A DNA stretch of 11,786 nt from Planctomycetota bacterium. Lineage in GTDB: Bacteria > Planctomycetota > Phycisphaerae > UBA1845 > PWPN01. The notes under the pieces were generated by a model, which ran no database searches, was not told the DNA's origin, and saw only the letters and a program-made list of their open reading frames with translations. The position numbers and the translations under genes were made by a program. Positions 1 through 7,205 of the stretch are shown one piece after another. The stretch's first letter is position 1. The number at the start of each line of letters is the position of its first letter. The stretch lies in NCBI GenBank assembly GCA_020346805.1, contig CP070790.1, positions 2,954,609-2,966,394 on the forward strand, read 5' to 3'.

Positions 1-558
1 GAATAGCCGTACGTCGTCTGGCAGATTGGATTCGAACAGTTCCTTGATCTCATCATAATCGGCGGAGTTATCGATCAAGCGATGGCGGTAAAGAATACGG
101 GCGGTATAGGCGTCAACTACGAAGGTGGGCATTTGACCGGCATATAACAGAATGGAGTCGGCGGTCTCTCTGCCTATGCCGGGGACAGCGAGCAGCTCCT
201 CGCCGAGTGAATGAAGATCTGCAGCAAACATTCGATCCAGATCCGCATCGTAGCTTTCCCAGAGCCATTCAACAAAGGCCTTCAACCGACGGGTCTTGAC
301 GTTGTAATAGCCGGCGGGGCGGATCAATTCCGCTAATTGTTGGTCGGGTATCTCCCGAAGCTGCCCCCAATTCAGGGCATCGGCCTGTTTGAGAGTTTCG
401 ATGGCCCGTTCCACGTTTCGCCATGCGGTATTCTGGGTGAGGATGGCCCCGATGATGACTTCGGTCGGGGTATCGCCCGGCCACCAGTGCTGGGGACCGT
501 AGGCCTTGTACATGGCCTCATAAAAGGCGCGGAGATTTTCAGCGGTACGCGTGCTCAT
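1..558 (-). CDS. HhH-GPD DNA glycosylase, MagIII-like (endonuclease III superfamily), 3' end outside the window
   Basis: The first 186 residues are visible, and the C-terminus lies beyond the left edge. The protein belongs to the endonuclease III superfamily, whose members excise damaged bases in base-excision repair. Residues 31-54 carry the GAILTQNTAW motif typical of the endonuclease III-related group that includes Helicobacter 3-methyladenine glycosylase MagIII. The helix-hairpin-helix is VPGIGRETAD (125-134) and the catalytic Asp is D149 in VVDAY. The position of the endonuclease III catalytic lysine (GRKTAN) holds E131, as in MagIII, which predicts a glycosylase without the lyase step. 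Whether C-terminal iron-sulfur cysteines exist cannot be seen. The ATG at 558 overlaps the TGA of the upstream sulfatase-like gene (ATGA). No good Shine-Dalgarno precedes it, so translation is probably coupled. Family is sure; substrate is inferred. Confidence 0.9.
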   Translation of the reverse strand, partial: MSTRTAENLRAFYEAMYKAYGPQHWWPGDTPTEVIIGAILTQNTAWRNVERAIETLKQADALNWGQLREIPDQQLAELIRPAGYYNVKTRRLKAFVEWLWESYDADLDRMFAADLHSLGEELLAVPGIGRETADSILLYAGQMPTFVVDAYTARILYRHRLIDNSADYDEIKELFESNLPDDVRLF

Positions 559-1949
559 CTGCTGACCGGGTCCTTGGTGAATTTGCGCCAATATTCGAGG
601 CGTTGTTTCAATACTTTGATGACCGCGCTGTATTCTCTCTCATTGTTGAGGTTATTCATTTCCTCCGGATCTCGCTTTAAGTCATATAAAATGTCGTTAT
701 CTTTTAGGTAGTCGATAAATTTGTAGTTGCTGGTAACGATGCCGCGGGCCGGGTATGGCCGGTTGTTCTGCTTGTCATACTCGAAGAATCGCTCGTTGAC
801 ATGTTGAGATGTGTCGGGATTACGGATCAGGGGCATTAATGATTGTCCCTGCATGGTAATGGGCACGTAGATATCAATCAACTCGCAAAAAGTCGGGGCC
901 AGATCAACCAGACTAACCACGCGATCGATCTTTTTCCCTTGGTTTTCCATTTTGGGGATGTGGATCAGCAGCGGGCCGCGGACCAGTTCGTCATAGAATA
1001 ATGGTCCCTGTCCGTAGAGTTTGTGTTCGCCCAGGGCCAGGCCGGTGTTGCAGGTAAAAACAATGGCGGTCTTATCCCGAAGTTTCAATTCGTCAAGCCG
1101 CTTAACCAGCCGCCCGATATTTTCGTCAGTTCGCGTAATCATGGCGTAATGTTTCGAGCGGTCCTGGAGAAGGTTTTTTTCTTTTCTCTGATAGTCTTTG
1201 ACTACCGGTAAATTACGAATAGTGTTGGGTAGTCTTCTGTTGTAAATATTGGCGGACTTAGGTAGATCAACCTTGTCTGGCGGATAGATTGATTCGGTAG
1301 CGGGCGGATAGGTAAGCGGCGGTTGCGGGGCCTTGAAACTCAACCATAAAAAGAAGGTTTTTTCTTTATGTTGATTGACGAACTCGATAGCCCGATCACC
1401 GTGCCAATCGGTTAGGAACTTTTCCACTTTAGTATCCTTACCTTGGACCCAGGCCTTGCAGTTGTTCCAGCCGGCCGGGAGTCTGACGATGGCGCTGTAA
1501 TCAGCCAATCCGAAGCCGGGTTTGGTGGTATTGGATTTGTCCAGATTCCACGTTCCGACAAAACCGCAGATGTAGTTGGCCTTTTTGAGCCGGGCGGTAA
1601 AAGTATTGGCGGTTTTGGACAGAGTCATTCCATCCGAGGTAACGTGGTGGGTATGGGGATATTGACCGGTCAGAATACAAGCCTGGCTGGGGGCGTTCTG
1701 CGGCGTCGGTGTATAGCAGCGGGTGAAATGTACGCTATCGGCGGCCAGTGTGTCCAGGTTAGGGGTTTTGACGATTTTGTTACCCTCAAAGCCGGTCATA
1801 TTGAATGCTTGGCCGTTAGTAGTGATCAAGATGATGTTCGGTTTATTGGCAGCGAGTATATGTGGGCCGATCATGCAGGCGACGATGCTGATCGAGCAGA
1901 GTCGGCAGATCAAAAATTTCAATATATTTTGAGTGTCGATATTATTCAT
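555..1949 (-). CDS. Exported sulfatase-fold protein lacking all recognisable catalytic residues (probable pseudosulfatase)
   Basis: 464 residues with a signal peptide (hydrophobic stretch about 12-33, cleavage probably after ILAA near 34), so it should act outside the cytoplasm. The fold is a type I sulfatase of the alkaline phosphatase superfamily: PNIILI near 38, LTGQYPHTHHV (93-103), TDENIGRL (274-281), LGEHKLYGQGP (306-316), VRGPLLIHIP (323-332) and a normal C-terminal region (LYDLKRDPEE, 421-430). The active site is gone. Compared with the family consensus, the metal-binding DD is N45-G46, the formylglycine Cys of CxPSR is N85 and its Arg is Q89, GKWH is GTWN (T133, N135), the His of the PHxP motif is Q209, the DH pair is N301-T302, and the late Lys is Q314. 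Hydrolysis is therefore not expected; carbohydrate or sulfated-glycan binding is a guess. Start is ATG at 1949 with a weak GAGAAG upstream. It lies 40 bp after the trkH-like gene and overlaps the glycosylase gene by 4 bp. Confidence 0.93.
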   Translation of the reverse strand: MNNIDTQNILKFLICRLCSISIVACMIGPHILAANKPNIILITTNGQAFNMTGFEGNKIVKTPNLDTLAADSVHFTRCYTPTPQNAPSQACILTGQYPHTHHVTSDGMTLSKTANTFTARLKKANYICGFVGTWNLDKSNTTKPGFGLADYSAIVRLPAGWNNCKAWVQGKDTKVEKFLTDWHGDRAIEFVNQHKEKTFFLWLSFKAPQPPLTYPPATESIYPPDKVDLPKSANIYNRRLPNTIRNLPVVKDYQRKEKNLLQDRSKHYAMITRTDENIGRLVKRLDELKLRDKTAIVFTCNTGLALGEHKLYGQGPLFYDELVRGPLLIHIPKMENQGKKIDRVVSLVDLAPTFCELIDIYVPITMQGQSLMPLIRNPDTSQHVNERFFEYDKQNNRPYPARGIVTSNYKFIDYLKDNDILYDLKRDPEEMNNLNNEREYSAVIKVLKQRLEYWRKFTKDPVSR

Positions 1950-1989
1950 AACTTCTCGCTTTCGGACACGATTGATTAAAACAAATCGA

Positions 1990-3951
1990 TCATAAGTCCG
2001 TCAACTTTTCCATGGGGATCGACTCTTCGGCCGGTTGGGTAGCCGGCGTCGGTGTTTGTTCTATTGCCGGTACCGCAGGTAGTGGAGTTGGAGCGGCGGG
2101 TGGTTGATACATACACCGGAAAAGGACTATCAGCGGTACGATTCTTCCAAGCAACATGCCCAGGGTTAGTACCACCTTGCCTTGGACCGAAAGCAAAGGC
2201 GTCATGCCGCTGGTGAATCCGACATTGCAGCACGCACTGAGCGCATCGAATATGCATACCTCCATGGGCTGTGGTTCACGATAGATTAAGGTGAAGGCGG
2301 TCAGAACGAGTATTATGGTCAGGGCCATGGCCATGGCCGCGGCAATGGCCACTGCCCGGGCAACGGGCGGTCGGCGCCGGGAAAAGACGGCCCCTATCAG
2401 CAAGGCAACGACAACGATGCGTAGCCCGCCGGTTGCCCCGCCGACTCCGCCGCCGATTAGCATAAGTGGCCGCAGGACAATTTGGCTGGCCGGTGATAAA
2501 GACTCAGAATCCAATCGTACGGTCCGCATGCCGCAGCTTCGGGCGGCGATACTGTGAAACAGGCAAGCCAACCATTTGTCTCCCGGAGACATGTCTCGTA
2601 TGCGATGGGTGTCGACCGGGGCGGTCTCGGAAGGGGATTGGGTGGCCGGCAAACTCTCGGCCTGGGTGGTGTTCGGTAACTCAATGCGCCCGGGGATATT
2701 GGATTTGGGATAACGATGCTGCCATTGCTGTGTACTTTCAATGGCAAACAGTAGCCCCATCCCAATAACTATAAGAGCGATAGTGGCCAGCAAAGTTATT
2801 CTGCTGTCTTTGGAAAGCTTTTGATGGGCAATCCTTCGTCGTGTCAGCTTGTGTAATAACTCACGAATCACCGGCCCGCCGATACTCCCAATGACCATCA
2901 AGGGTAAAAGAAATATATACAAACTCATGTGGTCTCGGTAAGCAAATACGCTTTCTCGCGGCAAGGTAAGGCCCACGTTGCAGAACCCGCTGACGGCATG
3001 AAAGATGCTGGCGAACAGGCGGGCTTCGTCCTTAAATACCTCTCCGAATAGGGGGGCGGTTTGTTGGGCGGCGGCAAAGTTGGTATCGACGGTAGGATCC
3101 CAGGTATCGTAAATAGCAACCGCCCCTATGGCTTCGATCAAGAGAGTCATGATGAATACGAAACGAATCAGTTTCCTTAAACCGATGGGCGAGTAATCAT
3201 CGTTTTGGGCGCCCCAGCCGATCATTTGTCGCAACCGCCATCCAATGGCGGCACCAATGGTCAGAACCGCCAATCCCCCGATCTGTATCATGATCAGAAT
3301 AACCAGTTGTCCGACCCGGCTGAATTGGTAACCGATGTCGAGAACCGCCAGTCCGGTACAGGTAAGGGCCGCGGTGGCGGTGAACAGGCAATTGAGCCAA
3401 TGCATGGATAATTCATAACGGAACTGTCCTTGGTAGGTGCTTTCTTCGGTGACGGGATAGGCATGGGCCCAGCAAACGGGCAGGGCCAGCACTACGCTGG
3501 CGACAAGTACTGAAATAACCGCCCCGATCAGCAGTCGGCGACCGGCCGATCCGATGGTTTTTTCGCTCCATTCCTCAATCAGTCCGCGTATGCCTGCTTT
3601 GGCGATTGCCCCTGCAGCAATGATCAGGCAATAAGCGGCAGCTATACGCAGGATGATGGGTTCTCGGGAAGGATCGAATAGATACCAGGGAATGGCGGCA
3701 ATGATGAGTACGAAGTCTACCCACCAGCGTTTCAGCCGGGTTCCGAGCCCCGCTGCCGGCATCAGCATGAGCAGTCGGCTCAAAAGGAATAGTCCCAGTG
3801 CCGCCAGTAGGGTACTGTGTATGGTATTATCAGTAACCACCGGTTGGCGGAAGCCGTAGTCCAGTCCTAATCCCGCCGCTGCCGCCAGTCCCGAGGCCAA
3901 CCACATCAAAACGCAACGCTTTGGTGTTGGATTATGTAAATGTTTATTCAT
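1990..3951 (-). CDS. TrkH/KtrB-family potassium uptake transporter subunit
   Basis: 653-residue integral membrane protein of the TrkH/KtrB/HKT superfamily, the ion-conducting subunit of K+ uptake systems. All four pore loops with filter glycines are visible: TATAALTCTG (191-200), FHAVSGFCNVG (317-327), FHSIAARSCG (465-474) and FDALSACCNVG (568-578). Family signatures IGGGVGGATGG (499-509) and MLLGRIVPL (599-607) are present. Four extra hydrophobic segments (about 12-30, 46-64, 76-92, 98-118) precede the first pore unit, making it longer than KtrB (about 450 residues) or TrkH (about 485). A Pro/Thr/Ser-rich insert (about 408-455) precedes pore loop 3, and a Pro-rich tail of about 40 residues follows the last helix. 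The ATG at 3951 has AGGTG seven bases upstream. No TrkA/KtrA regulatory gene lies in the window, so its partner must be encoded elsewhere. Family certain; ion choice K+ versus Na+ inferred. Confidence 0.95.
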   Translation of the reverse strand: MNKHLHNPTPKRCVLMWLASGLAAAAGLGLDYGFRQPVVTDNTIHSTLLAALGLFLLSRLLMLMPAAGLGTRLKRWWVDFVLIIAAIPWYLFDPSREPIILRIAAAYCLIIAAGAIAKAGIRGLIEEWSEKTIGSAGRRLLIGAVISVLVASVVLALPVCWAHAYPVTEESTYQGQFRYELSMHWLNCLFTATAALTCTGLAVLDIGYQFSRVGQLVILIMIQIGGLAVLTIGAAIGWRLRQMIGWGAQNDDYSPIGLRKLIRFVFIMTLLIEAIGAVAIYDTWDPTVDTNFAAAQQTAPLFGEVFKDEARLFASIFHAVSGFCNVGLTLPRESVFAYRDHMSLYIFLLPLMVIGSIGGPVIRELLHKLTRRRIAHQKLSKDSRITLLATIALIVIGMGLLFAIESTQQWQHRYPKSNIPGRIELPNTTQAESLPATQSPSETAPVDTHRIRDMSPGDKWLACLFHSIAARSCGMRTVRLDSESLSPASQIVLRPLMLIGGGVGGATGGLRIVVVALLIGAVFSRRRPPVARAVAIAAAMAMALTIILVLTAFTLIYREPQPMEVCIFDALSACCNVGFTSGMTPLLSVQGKVVLTLGMLLGRIVPLIVLFRCMYQPPAAPTPLPAVPAIEQTPTPATQPAEESIPMEKLTDL

Positions 3952-3985
3952 CAGAAGGCACCTGTATTATTAGATATGACATTAC

Positions 3986-4375
3986 TCACTTTTTGCCATA
4001 GACGTCTTCGGGATTTACCTGCCGGTCGGCGCAAACGTTCCACTCGCCGCTTTTTGAATCATACTTGCGGAAGAAACAGTTTTTGTAACCTTCGTGACAA
4101 GCAACACCTTTTTGTTTGACTTTGATCAGAACCGTGTCGGCGTCGCAGTCTATAAAAACCTCCTCAACCTGCTGGATATGGCCGCTGGTCTCACCCTTCA
4201 TCCAGTACTTTTGTCGGGAACGCGACCAGAAGTGAGTTTTGCCGGTTTGAATCGTTTTTTCCAAAGAAGTCTTGTTGATATAGGCCATCATTAGTACTTC
4301 GTTGGTATCGGCATCCTGAATTATGGCCGGTATCAGTCCGTTGGCGTCGTATTTCAAATCATCGAGCCCTTTCAT
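3986..4375 (-). CDS. hisI: Phosphoribosyl-AMP cyclohydrolase (histidine biosynthesis)
   Basis: HisI opens the adenine ring of phosphoribosyl-AMP, the third step of histidine synthesis, in the cytoplasm. Recognised by [38 protein letters not shown], the Mg-binding triad [17 protein letters not shown], and the Cys set expected to bind zinc (the Cys of DCD, of ACH and of NCF). It is a stand-alone HisI with no HisE domain; length is normal. The frame opens with an ATG at 4387 (133 residues), but no ribosome-binding site precedes that codon. The second ATG at 4375 has GGAG six bases upstream (4385-4382), so I place the start there, giving 129 residues. No other his gene is in the window. It sits between recG and the trkH-like gene, with 34 bp to the latter. 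Confidence 0.95.
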   Translation of the reverse strand: MKGLDDLKYDANGLIPAIIQDADTNEVLMMAYINKTSLEKTIQTGKTHFWSRSRQKYWMKGETSGHIQQVEEVFIDCDADTVLIKVKQKGVACHEGYKNCFFRKYDSKSGEWNVCADRQVNPEDVYGKK

Positions 4376-4444
4376 TGCGTACTCCATAAAAATGTTGCCG
4401 TTATTCTTTCATTTTTTATTCTCAATTCGTAATTCGTAAGTGTA
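4376..4444 (-). other. AT-rich spacer between recG and hisI with a tandem 7-bp repeat
   Basis: This short spacer is much richer in A+T than its surroundings. On the minus strand it holds two adjacent copies of TTACGAA (about 4425-4440 on the plus strand, seen as aattcgtaattcgtaa), followed by an A-rich tract. No hairpin-plus-T-run terminator and no convincing -35/-10 pair were found. The GGAG ribosome-binding site of hisI (4385-4382) lies at its end. Confidence 0.5.
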
Positions 4445-6643
4445 TCACCCAACGTCGATAAAGGCCACTTTATCGCGGAAACGTCGACGAAGTTCTGCTT
4501 TGAGATCGGCATGTTGGGGGCTTTTCAGGCCCGGATCCTGGTGGACGATTTGGGCGGCGTCATCACGGGCCTGCATCAGGATATCGACATCCTCGACCAG
4601 ATTGGCAACCCGGAACTCCGGCCAACCGTGCTGCCGGGTACCCAACAGTTCCCCCGGCCCGCGGATCCGCAGGTCCTCTTCGGCGATCCGAAAGCCATCG
4701 TTTGTTTCGCAAAGAATGTTGAGCCTTTGTCCGGCGATGGCCCCTTTGCTATCGGTCATCAGTAAACAGATGGAGGGTTTGGAACCTCGGCCCACCCGTC
4801 CGCGGAGCTGATGCAGGGCCGACAGTCCATATCGATCGGCATGCTGAATGACCATTATCGTGGCGTTGGGTACATCGATACCCACTTCGATGACGGTGGT
4901 GGATACCAGGGCATCCAGTTTTCCCTTGGTGAATTCATGCATAACCTTTTGTTTTTCGTTCTTTTTCATTCGGCCGTGCATCAAGCCCACCCGTGCCCCG
5001 GGGAGTGAATTGCGCTTGACCCGATCCACTTCCACAGTGGCGGCTTTAAGATCGAAGACATCCGACTCTTCGACTAAAGGATAGACAATATAGGCCTGAT
5101 CGCCGTCGGCTATACGCCGACGTACTTCCAGCCAGGCGCCGGTTTCGTCCTTGGGTTTGATTATCTGGGTATGGATGGTTTGACGCCCGGGCGGCAGCTC
5201 GTCGATGATCGACACATCCAAATCGCCGAAGACGGTCATGGACAAAGTCCGCGGTATCGGTGTGGCGGTCATTACCAGGTAATGAGGTACCAGATGGGCG
5301 TGGGATTTGGACTTATCGTTGCCTTTGCCGCGCAAGGTGGCCCGTTGCGACACCCCGAATTTGTGTTGCTCGTCCACAATAACCAAACCTAATGAAGTAA
5401 ATCGGACCTTCTGTTCCAGTAGTGCTTGGGTGCCTACGATCAGATTCATCTTGCCGTCGACGACGGCTTGGAGCATTTTATCGCGTTGTGCTTTGGGTGT
5501 TTTGCCGGTCAGCAGGCAGCGATTGACCTGGCTGCCTTCAAGATACTTTTCGATGTTGTTGAAGTGTTGGGCGGCCAATACTTCGGTAGGGGCCAGGATG
5601 GCACATTGTCTGTGATTGGCCACCGCCACCAGAGCGGCATACAGGGCCACTACGGTTTTGCCGCTGCCCACGTCCCCTTGCAGCAAGCGGGTCATGGGGC
5701 GTTCGGCTGCTATATCTGCGGTGATATCGTTGATTACACGGTTTTGTGCATCGGTGAGGTTGAAAGGGAATCGTTGGCGGATTCGCTGATCGATCCGGTT
5801 ATTGGTTGGCAGCTTGGGGGCCTTGGCATAGGTTGTCGACCATCGGCGTTGCAGGCTGATAGCCAGTTGCATCATAAAAAATTCCTCATAAGCCAATCGA
5901 TGTCGGCTGGGTGTGAGATTGCTCATCGAGCTGGGATGATGCATCTGTTCGATGGCTTCGGTGCGGGAAAGTAGTCGGCGATTATCACAGATGGATTGGG
6001 GTAGGGTTTCCTTGATGGCGGGTAGTGCTTCAGCCAATGCGGTATCGATGAGCCGGGCGATTTGTTGGGAGGGCAAGCCTTTGGTAGCCCTGTATACGGG
6101 GACTATCTTGGAATAGTCCCATGTGGCGGGATCGTCGTCGGGATCCAGCCATTCGATACTTGGATTATTCAACTGGGCCAAACCGTCATACTCACCAACG
6201 GTACCGAACAAGCGAAGCACCTGCCCGCGTGCCAACTTGTCGCTAATAAATGAAGCATTGAACCAGGTTGCCCGCATGGTTCCCGTGCCATCGCTCAGTT
6301 TTATGTTGACGGTGGGTTTGCCGAAGCCGCCCCGTTTGTATACGGAATCGACGATGCCGACGATTGTAGCCGGTTCGTTGAGTTGCAGCGTTTCGATGGC
6401 CTGGGGTCGGCCTTGTTCTGCGTGCCGAAAGGGGAAATATTCGATCATCTCGCCGACGGTTCTTATATCCAGACTGGCCAGCAGCCTGGCCCGATGGGGA
6501 CCTACGCCGCGAACATACTGTACCGGCTTGTCCAATGGCGAGGTAATTGCTTTACGATGAGATGCAGCAGGTTGTGATTTGCTGTTACGCGAATAACCGG
6601 TTGCAGGTTTAACCGATGATTGTATCAGGCGCGCGGTTTCCAT
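4445..6643 (-). CDS. recG: ATP-dependent DNA helicase RecG
   Basis: RecG is a superfamily 2 helicase that regresses stalled replication forks and branch-migrates Holliday junctions. The 732-residue protein has the full domain order: N-terminal helix-hairpin region (VQYVRGVGPHRARLL, 41-55), OB-fold wedge (about 90-165, with FGTVGEYDGLAQLNNP), then two helicase domains. Motifs: Walker A GDVGSGKT (323-330), APTEVLAAQH (351-360), DEQH box (424-427), TATPIPRTL (459-467), STTVIEVGIDVPNA (581-594) and QLRGRVGRG (612-620). The C-terminal RecG signature EEDLRIRGPGELLGTRQHG (655-673) is intact. A short hydrophilic insert (about 438-453) lies between DEQH and TATP. Length is slightly above the E. coli protein (693) because of a 40-residue N-terminal leader. 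The ATG at 6643 has no clear Shine-Dalgarno, but no better in-frame start is seen. It follows the LysM gene by 49 bp. Confidence 0.97.
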   Translation of the reverse strand: METARLIQSSVKPATGYSRNSKSQPAASHRKAITSPLDKPVQYVRGVGPHRARLLASLDIRTVGEMIEYFPFRHAEQGRPQAIETLQLNEPATIVGIVDSVYKRGGFGKPTVNIKLSDGTGTMRATWFNASFISDKLARGQVLRLFGTVGEYDGLAQLNNPSIEWLDPDDDPATWDYSKIVPVYRATKGLPSQQIARLIDTALAEALPAIKETLPQSICDNRRLLSRTEAIEQMHHPSSMSNLTPSRHRLAYEEFFMMQLAISLQRRWSTTYAKAPKLPTNNRIDQRIRQRFPFNLTDAQNRVINDITADIAAERPMTRLLQGDVGSGKTVVALYAALVAVANHRQCAILAPTEVLAAQHFNNIEKYLEGSQVNRCLLTGKTPKAQRDKMLQAVVDGKMNLIVGTQALLEQKVRFTSLGLVIVDEQHKFGVSQRATLRGKGNDKSKSHAHLVPHYLVMTATPIPRTLSMTVFGDLDVSIIDELPPGRQTIHTQIIKPKDETGAWLEVRRRIADGDQAYIVYPLVEESDVFDLKAATVEVDRVKRNSLPGARVGLMHGRMKKNEKQKVMHEFTKGKLDALVSTTVIEVGIDVPNATIMVIQHADRYGLSALHQLRGRVGRGSKPSICLLMTDSKGAIAGQRLNILCETNDGFRIAEEDLRIRGPGELLGTRQHGWPEFRVANLVEDVDILMQARDDAAQIVHQDPGLKSPQHADLKAELRRRFRDKVAFIDVG

Positions 6644-6654
6644 TCGGTATCAGT

Positions 6655-6665
6655 CCGATTATCGG
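6655..6665. repeat. Perfect 11-bp palindrome in the spacer upstream of recG
   Basis: CCGATTATCGG has five-base arms around one central base and lies 12 bp before the recG start, in the 49-bp spacer after the LysM gene. It is too short to be a terminator and has no T-run. It could be a protein-binding dyad or chance. Confidence 0.3.
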
Positions 6666-6692
6666 TACGATTTATTAACGTTTCGGGTGAAG

Positions 6693-7121
6693 CTACGGTA
6701 TGACCAGCTTCATTCCGATCTGAATCTTGTCCGGTCCCTTGGATAAGGTTTTGCGATTGGCTTTGTAGAGGGCCCGCCATTTCTTGGTGGTTCCATAGTA
6801 TTTTTGGGAGATTTTTTGCAGGGTTTCACCCTTGCGGACCACGTGATAGCGGACGACTTTCTTTGGAGGTGCATAGCTTTCCTTGGGTGCCGGCTGAGGT
6901 TTGGTCTCAGGTTTGCGGGCCTCTATGCTGGCCGTGGTGTCGACCGGCGGTGAAGCTACCGGTTGCGGTTCCGCCGCCGGCACTTGTTCTTCGGGAAATA
7001 TTTCGGTCGGCTCCTGCTGGGCGGGGGCCTGGGCGACGGGTTCCTCGATCTTTTCCTGGCAGCCGGCCGTTAGGCTGATGGTCAGAACAGCTATCAGCAT
7101 CCATGCATTAATTGATTTCAT
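6693..7121 (-). CDS. LysM-domain lipoprotein
   Basis: A 142-residue envelope protein. Residues 1-20 form a lipoprotein signal peptide with lipobox LTAGC (Cys21), so the mature protein should be lipid-anchored. Residues 22-88 are a Pro/Glu/Ala-rich low-complexity linker. Residues about 92-142 are one LysM domain (YHVVRKGETLQKISQKYYG ... IQIGMKLVIP), a fold that binds N-acetylglucosamine-containing glycans such as peptidoglycan. The likely role is tethering membrane to cell wall; no catalytic domain is present. The ATG at 7121 has an excellent GGAGGAG (7133-7127). The gene has its own promoter just upstream and runs toward recG, 49 bp away. Confidence 0.92.
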   Translation of the reverse strand: MKSINAWMLIAVLTISLTAGCQEKIEEPVAQAPAQQEPTEIFPEEQVPAAEPQPVASPPVDTTASIEARKPETKPQPAPKESYAPPKKVVRYHVVRKGETLQKISQKYYGTTKKWRALYKANRKTLSKGPDKIQIGMKLVIP

Positions 7122-7131
7122 TTGGTCTCCT

Positions 7132-7158
7132 CCAATTGAATTGGTGATTCTGCATCAC
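7132..7158. promoter_or_regulatory. Two abutting inverted repeats in the leader of the LysM lipoprotein gene
   Basis: CCAATTGAATTGG (7132-7144, six-base arms around one base) and GTGATTCTGCATCAC (7144-7158, five-base arms, five-base loop) share one base. They lie between the predicted transcription start (about 7171) and the ATG at 7121, and the first dyad touches the Shine-Dalgarno. A one-base loop cannot form as RNA, so the first dyad would more likely be a DNA operator. The second could be either. Function is inferred only. Confidence 0.4.
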
Positions 7159-7177
7159 GCTTGCAGACTCGCCCATG

Positions 7178-7205
7178 ATGATATCGTGATTGGCTGACTA
7201 GTCAA
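7178..7205 (-). promoter_or_regulatory. Predicted sigma70-type promoter of the LysM lipoprotein gene
   Basis: On the minus strand the -35 element TTGACT (7205-7200, 5 of 6 matches to consensus) is followed after 16 bases by the -10 element TATCAT (7183-7178, 5 of 6). The -35 overlaps the TGA stop of the upstream lipoprotein gene. It predicts a start near 7171 and a leader of about 50 bases, so this gene need not depend on read-through from the glycosyltransferase pair. Confidence 0.6.

Noticed and set aside
1443..1979. Plus-strand open frame of 178 residues opposite the sulfatase-like gene
   Set aside because: It is antisense to a gene with clear family motifs, has no recognisable domain, and its composition is that of a reversed reading frame.
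3597..3916. Voltage-sensor-like domain in the four extra N-terminal helices of the TrkH-type protein
   Set aside because: One segment (KRWWVDFVLIIAAIPWYL) faintly recalls a channel S3 helix, but there is no helix with regularly spaced arginines.
5426..5974. Plus-strand open frame of 182 residues opposite recG
   Set aside because: It lies wholly antisense to well-conserved RecG helicase domains and resembles nothing known; it is a shadow of the real frame.
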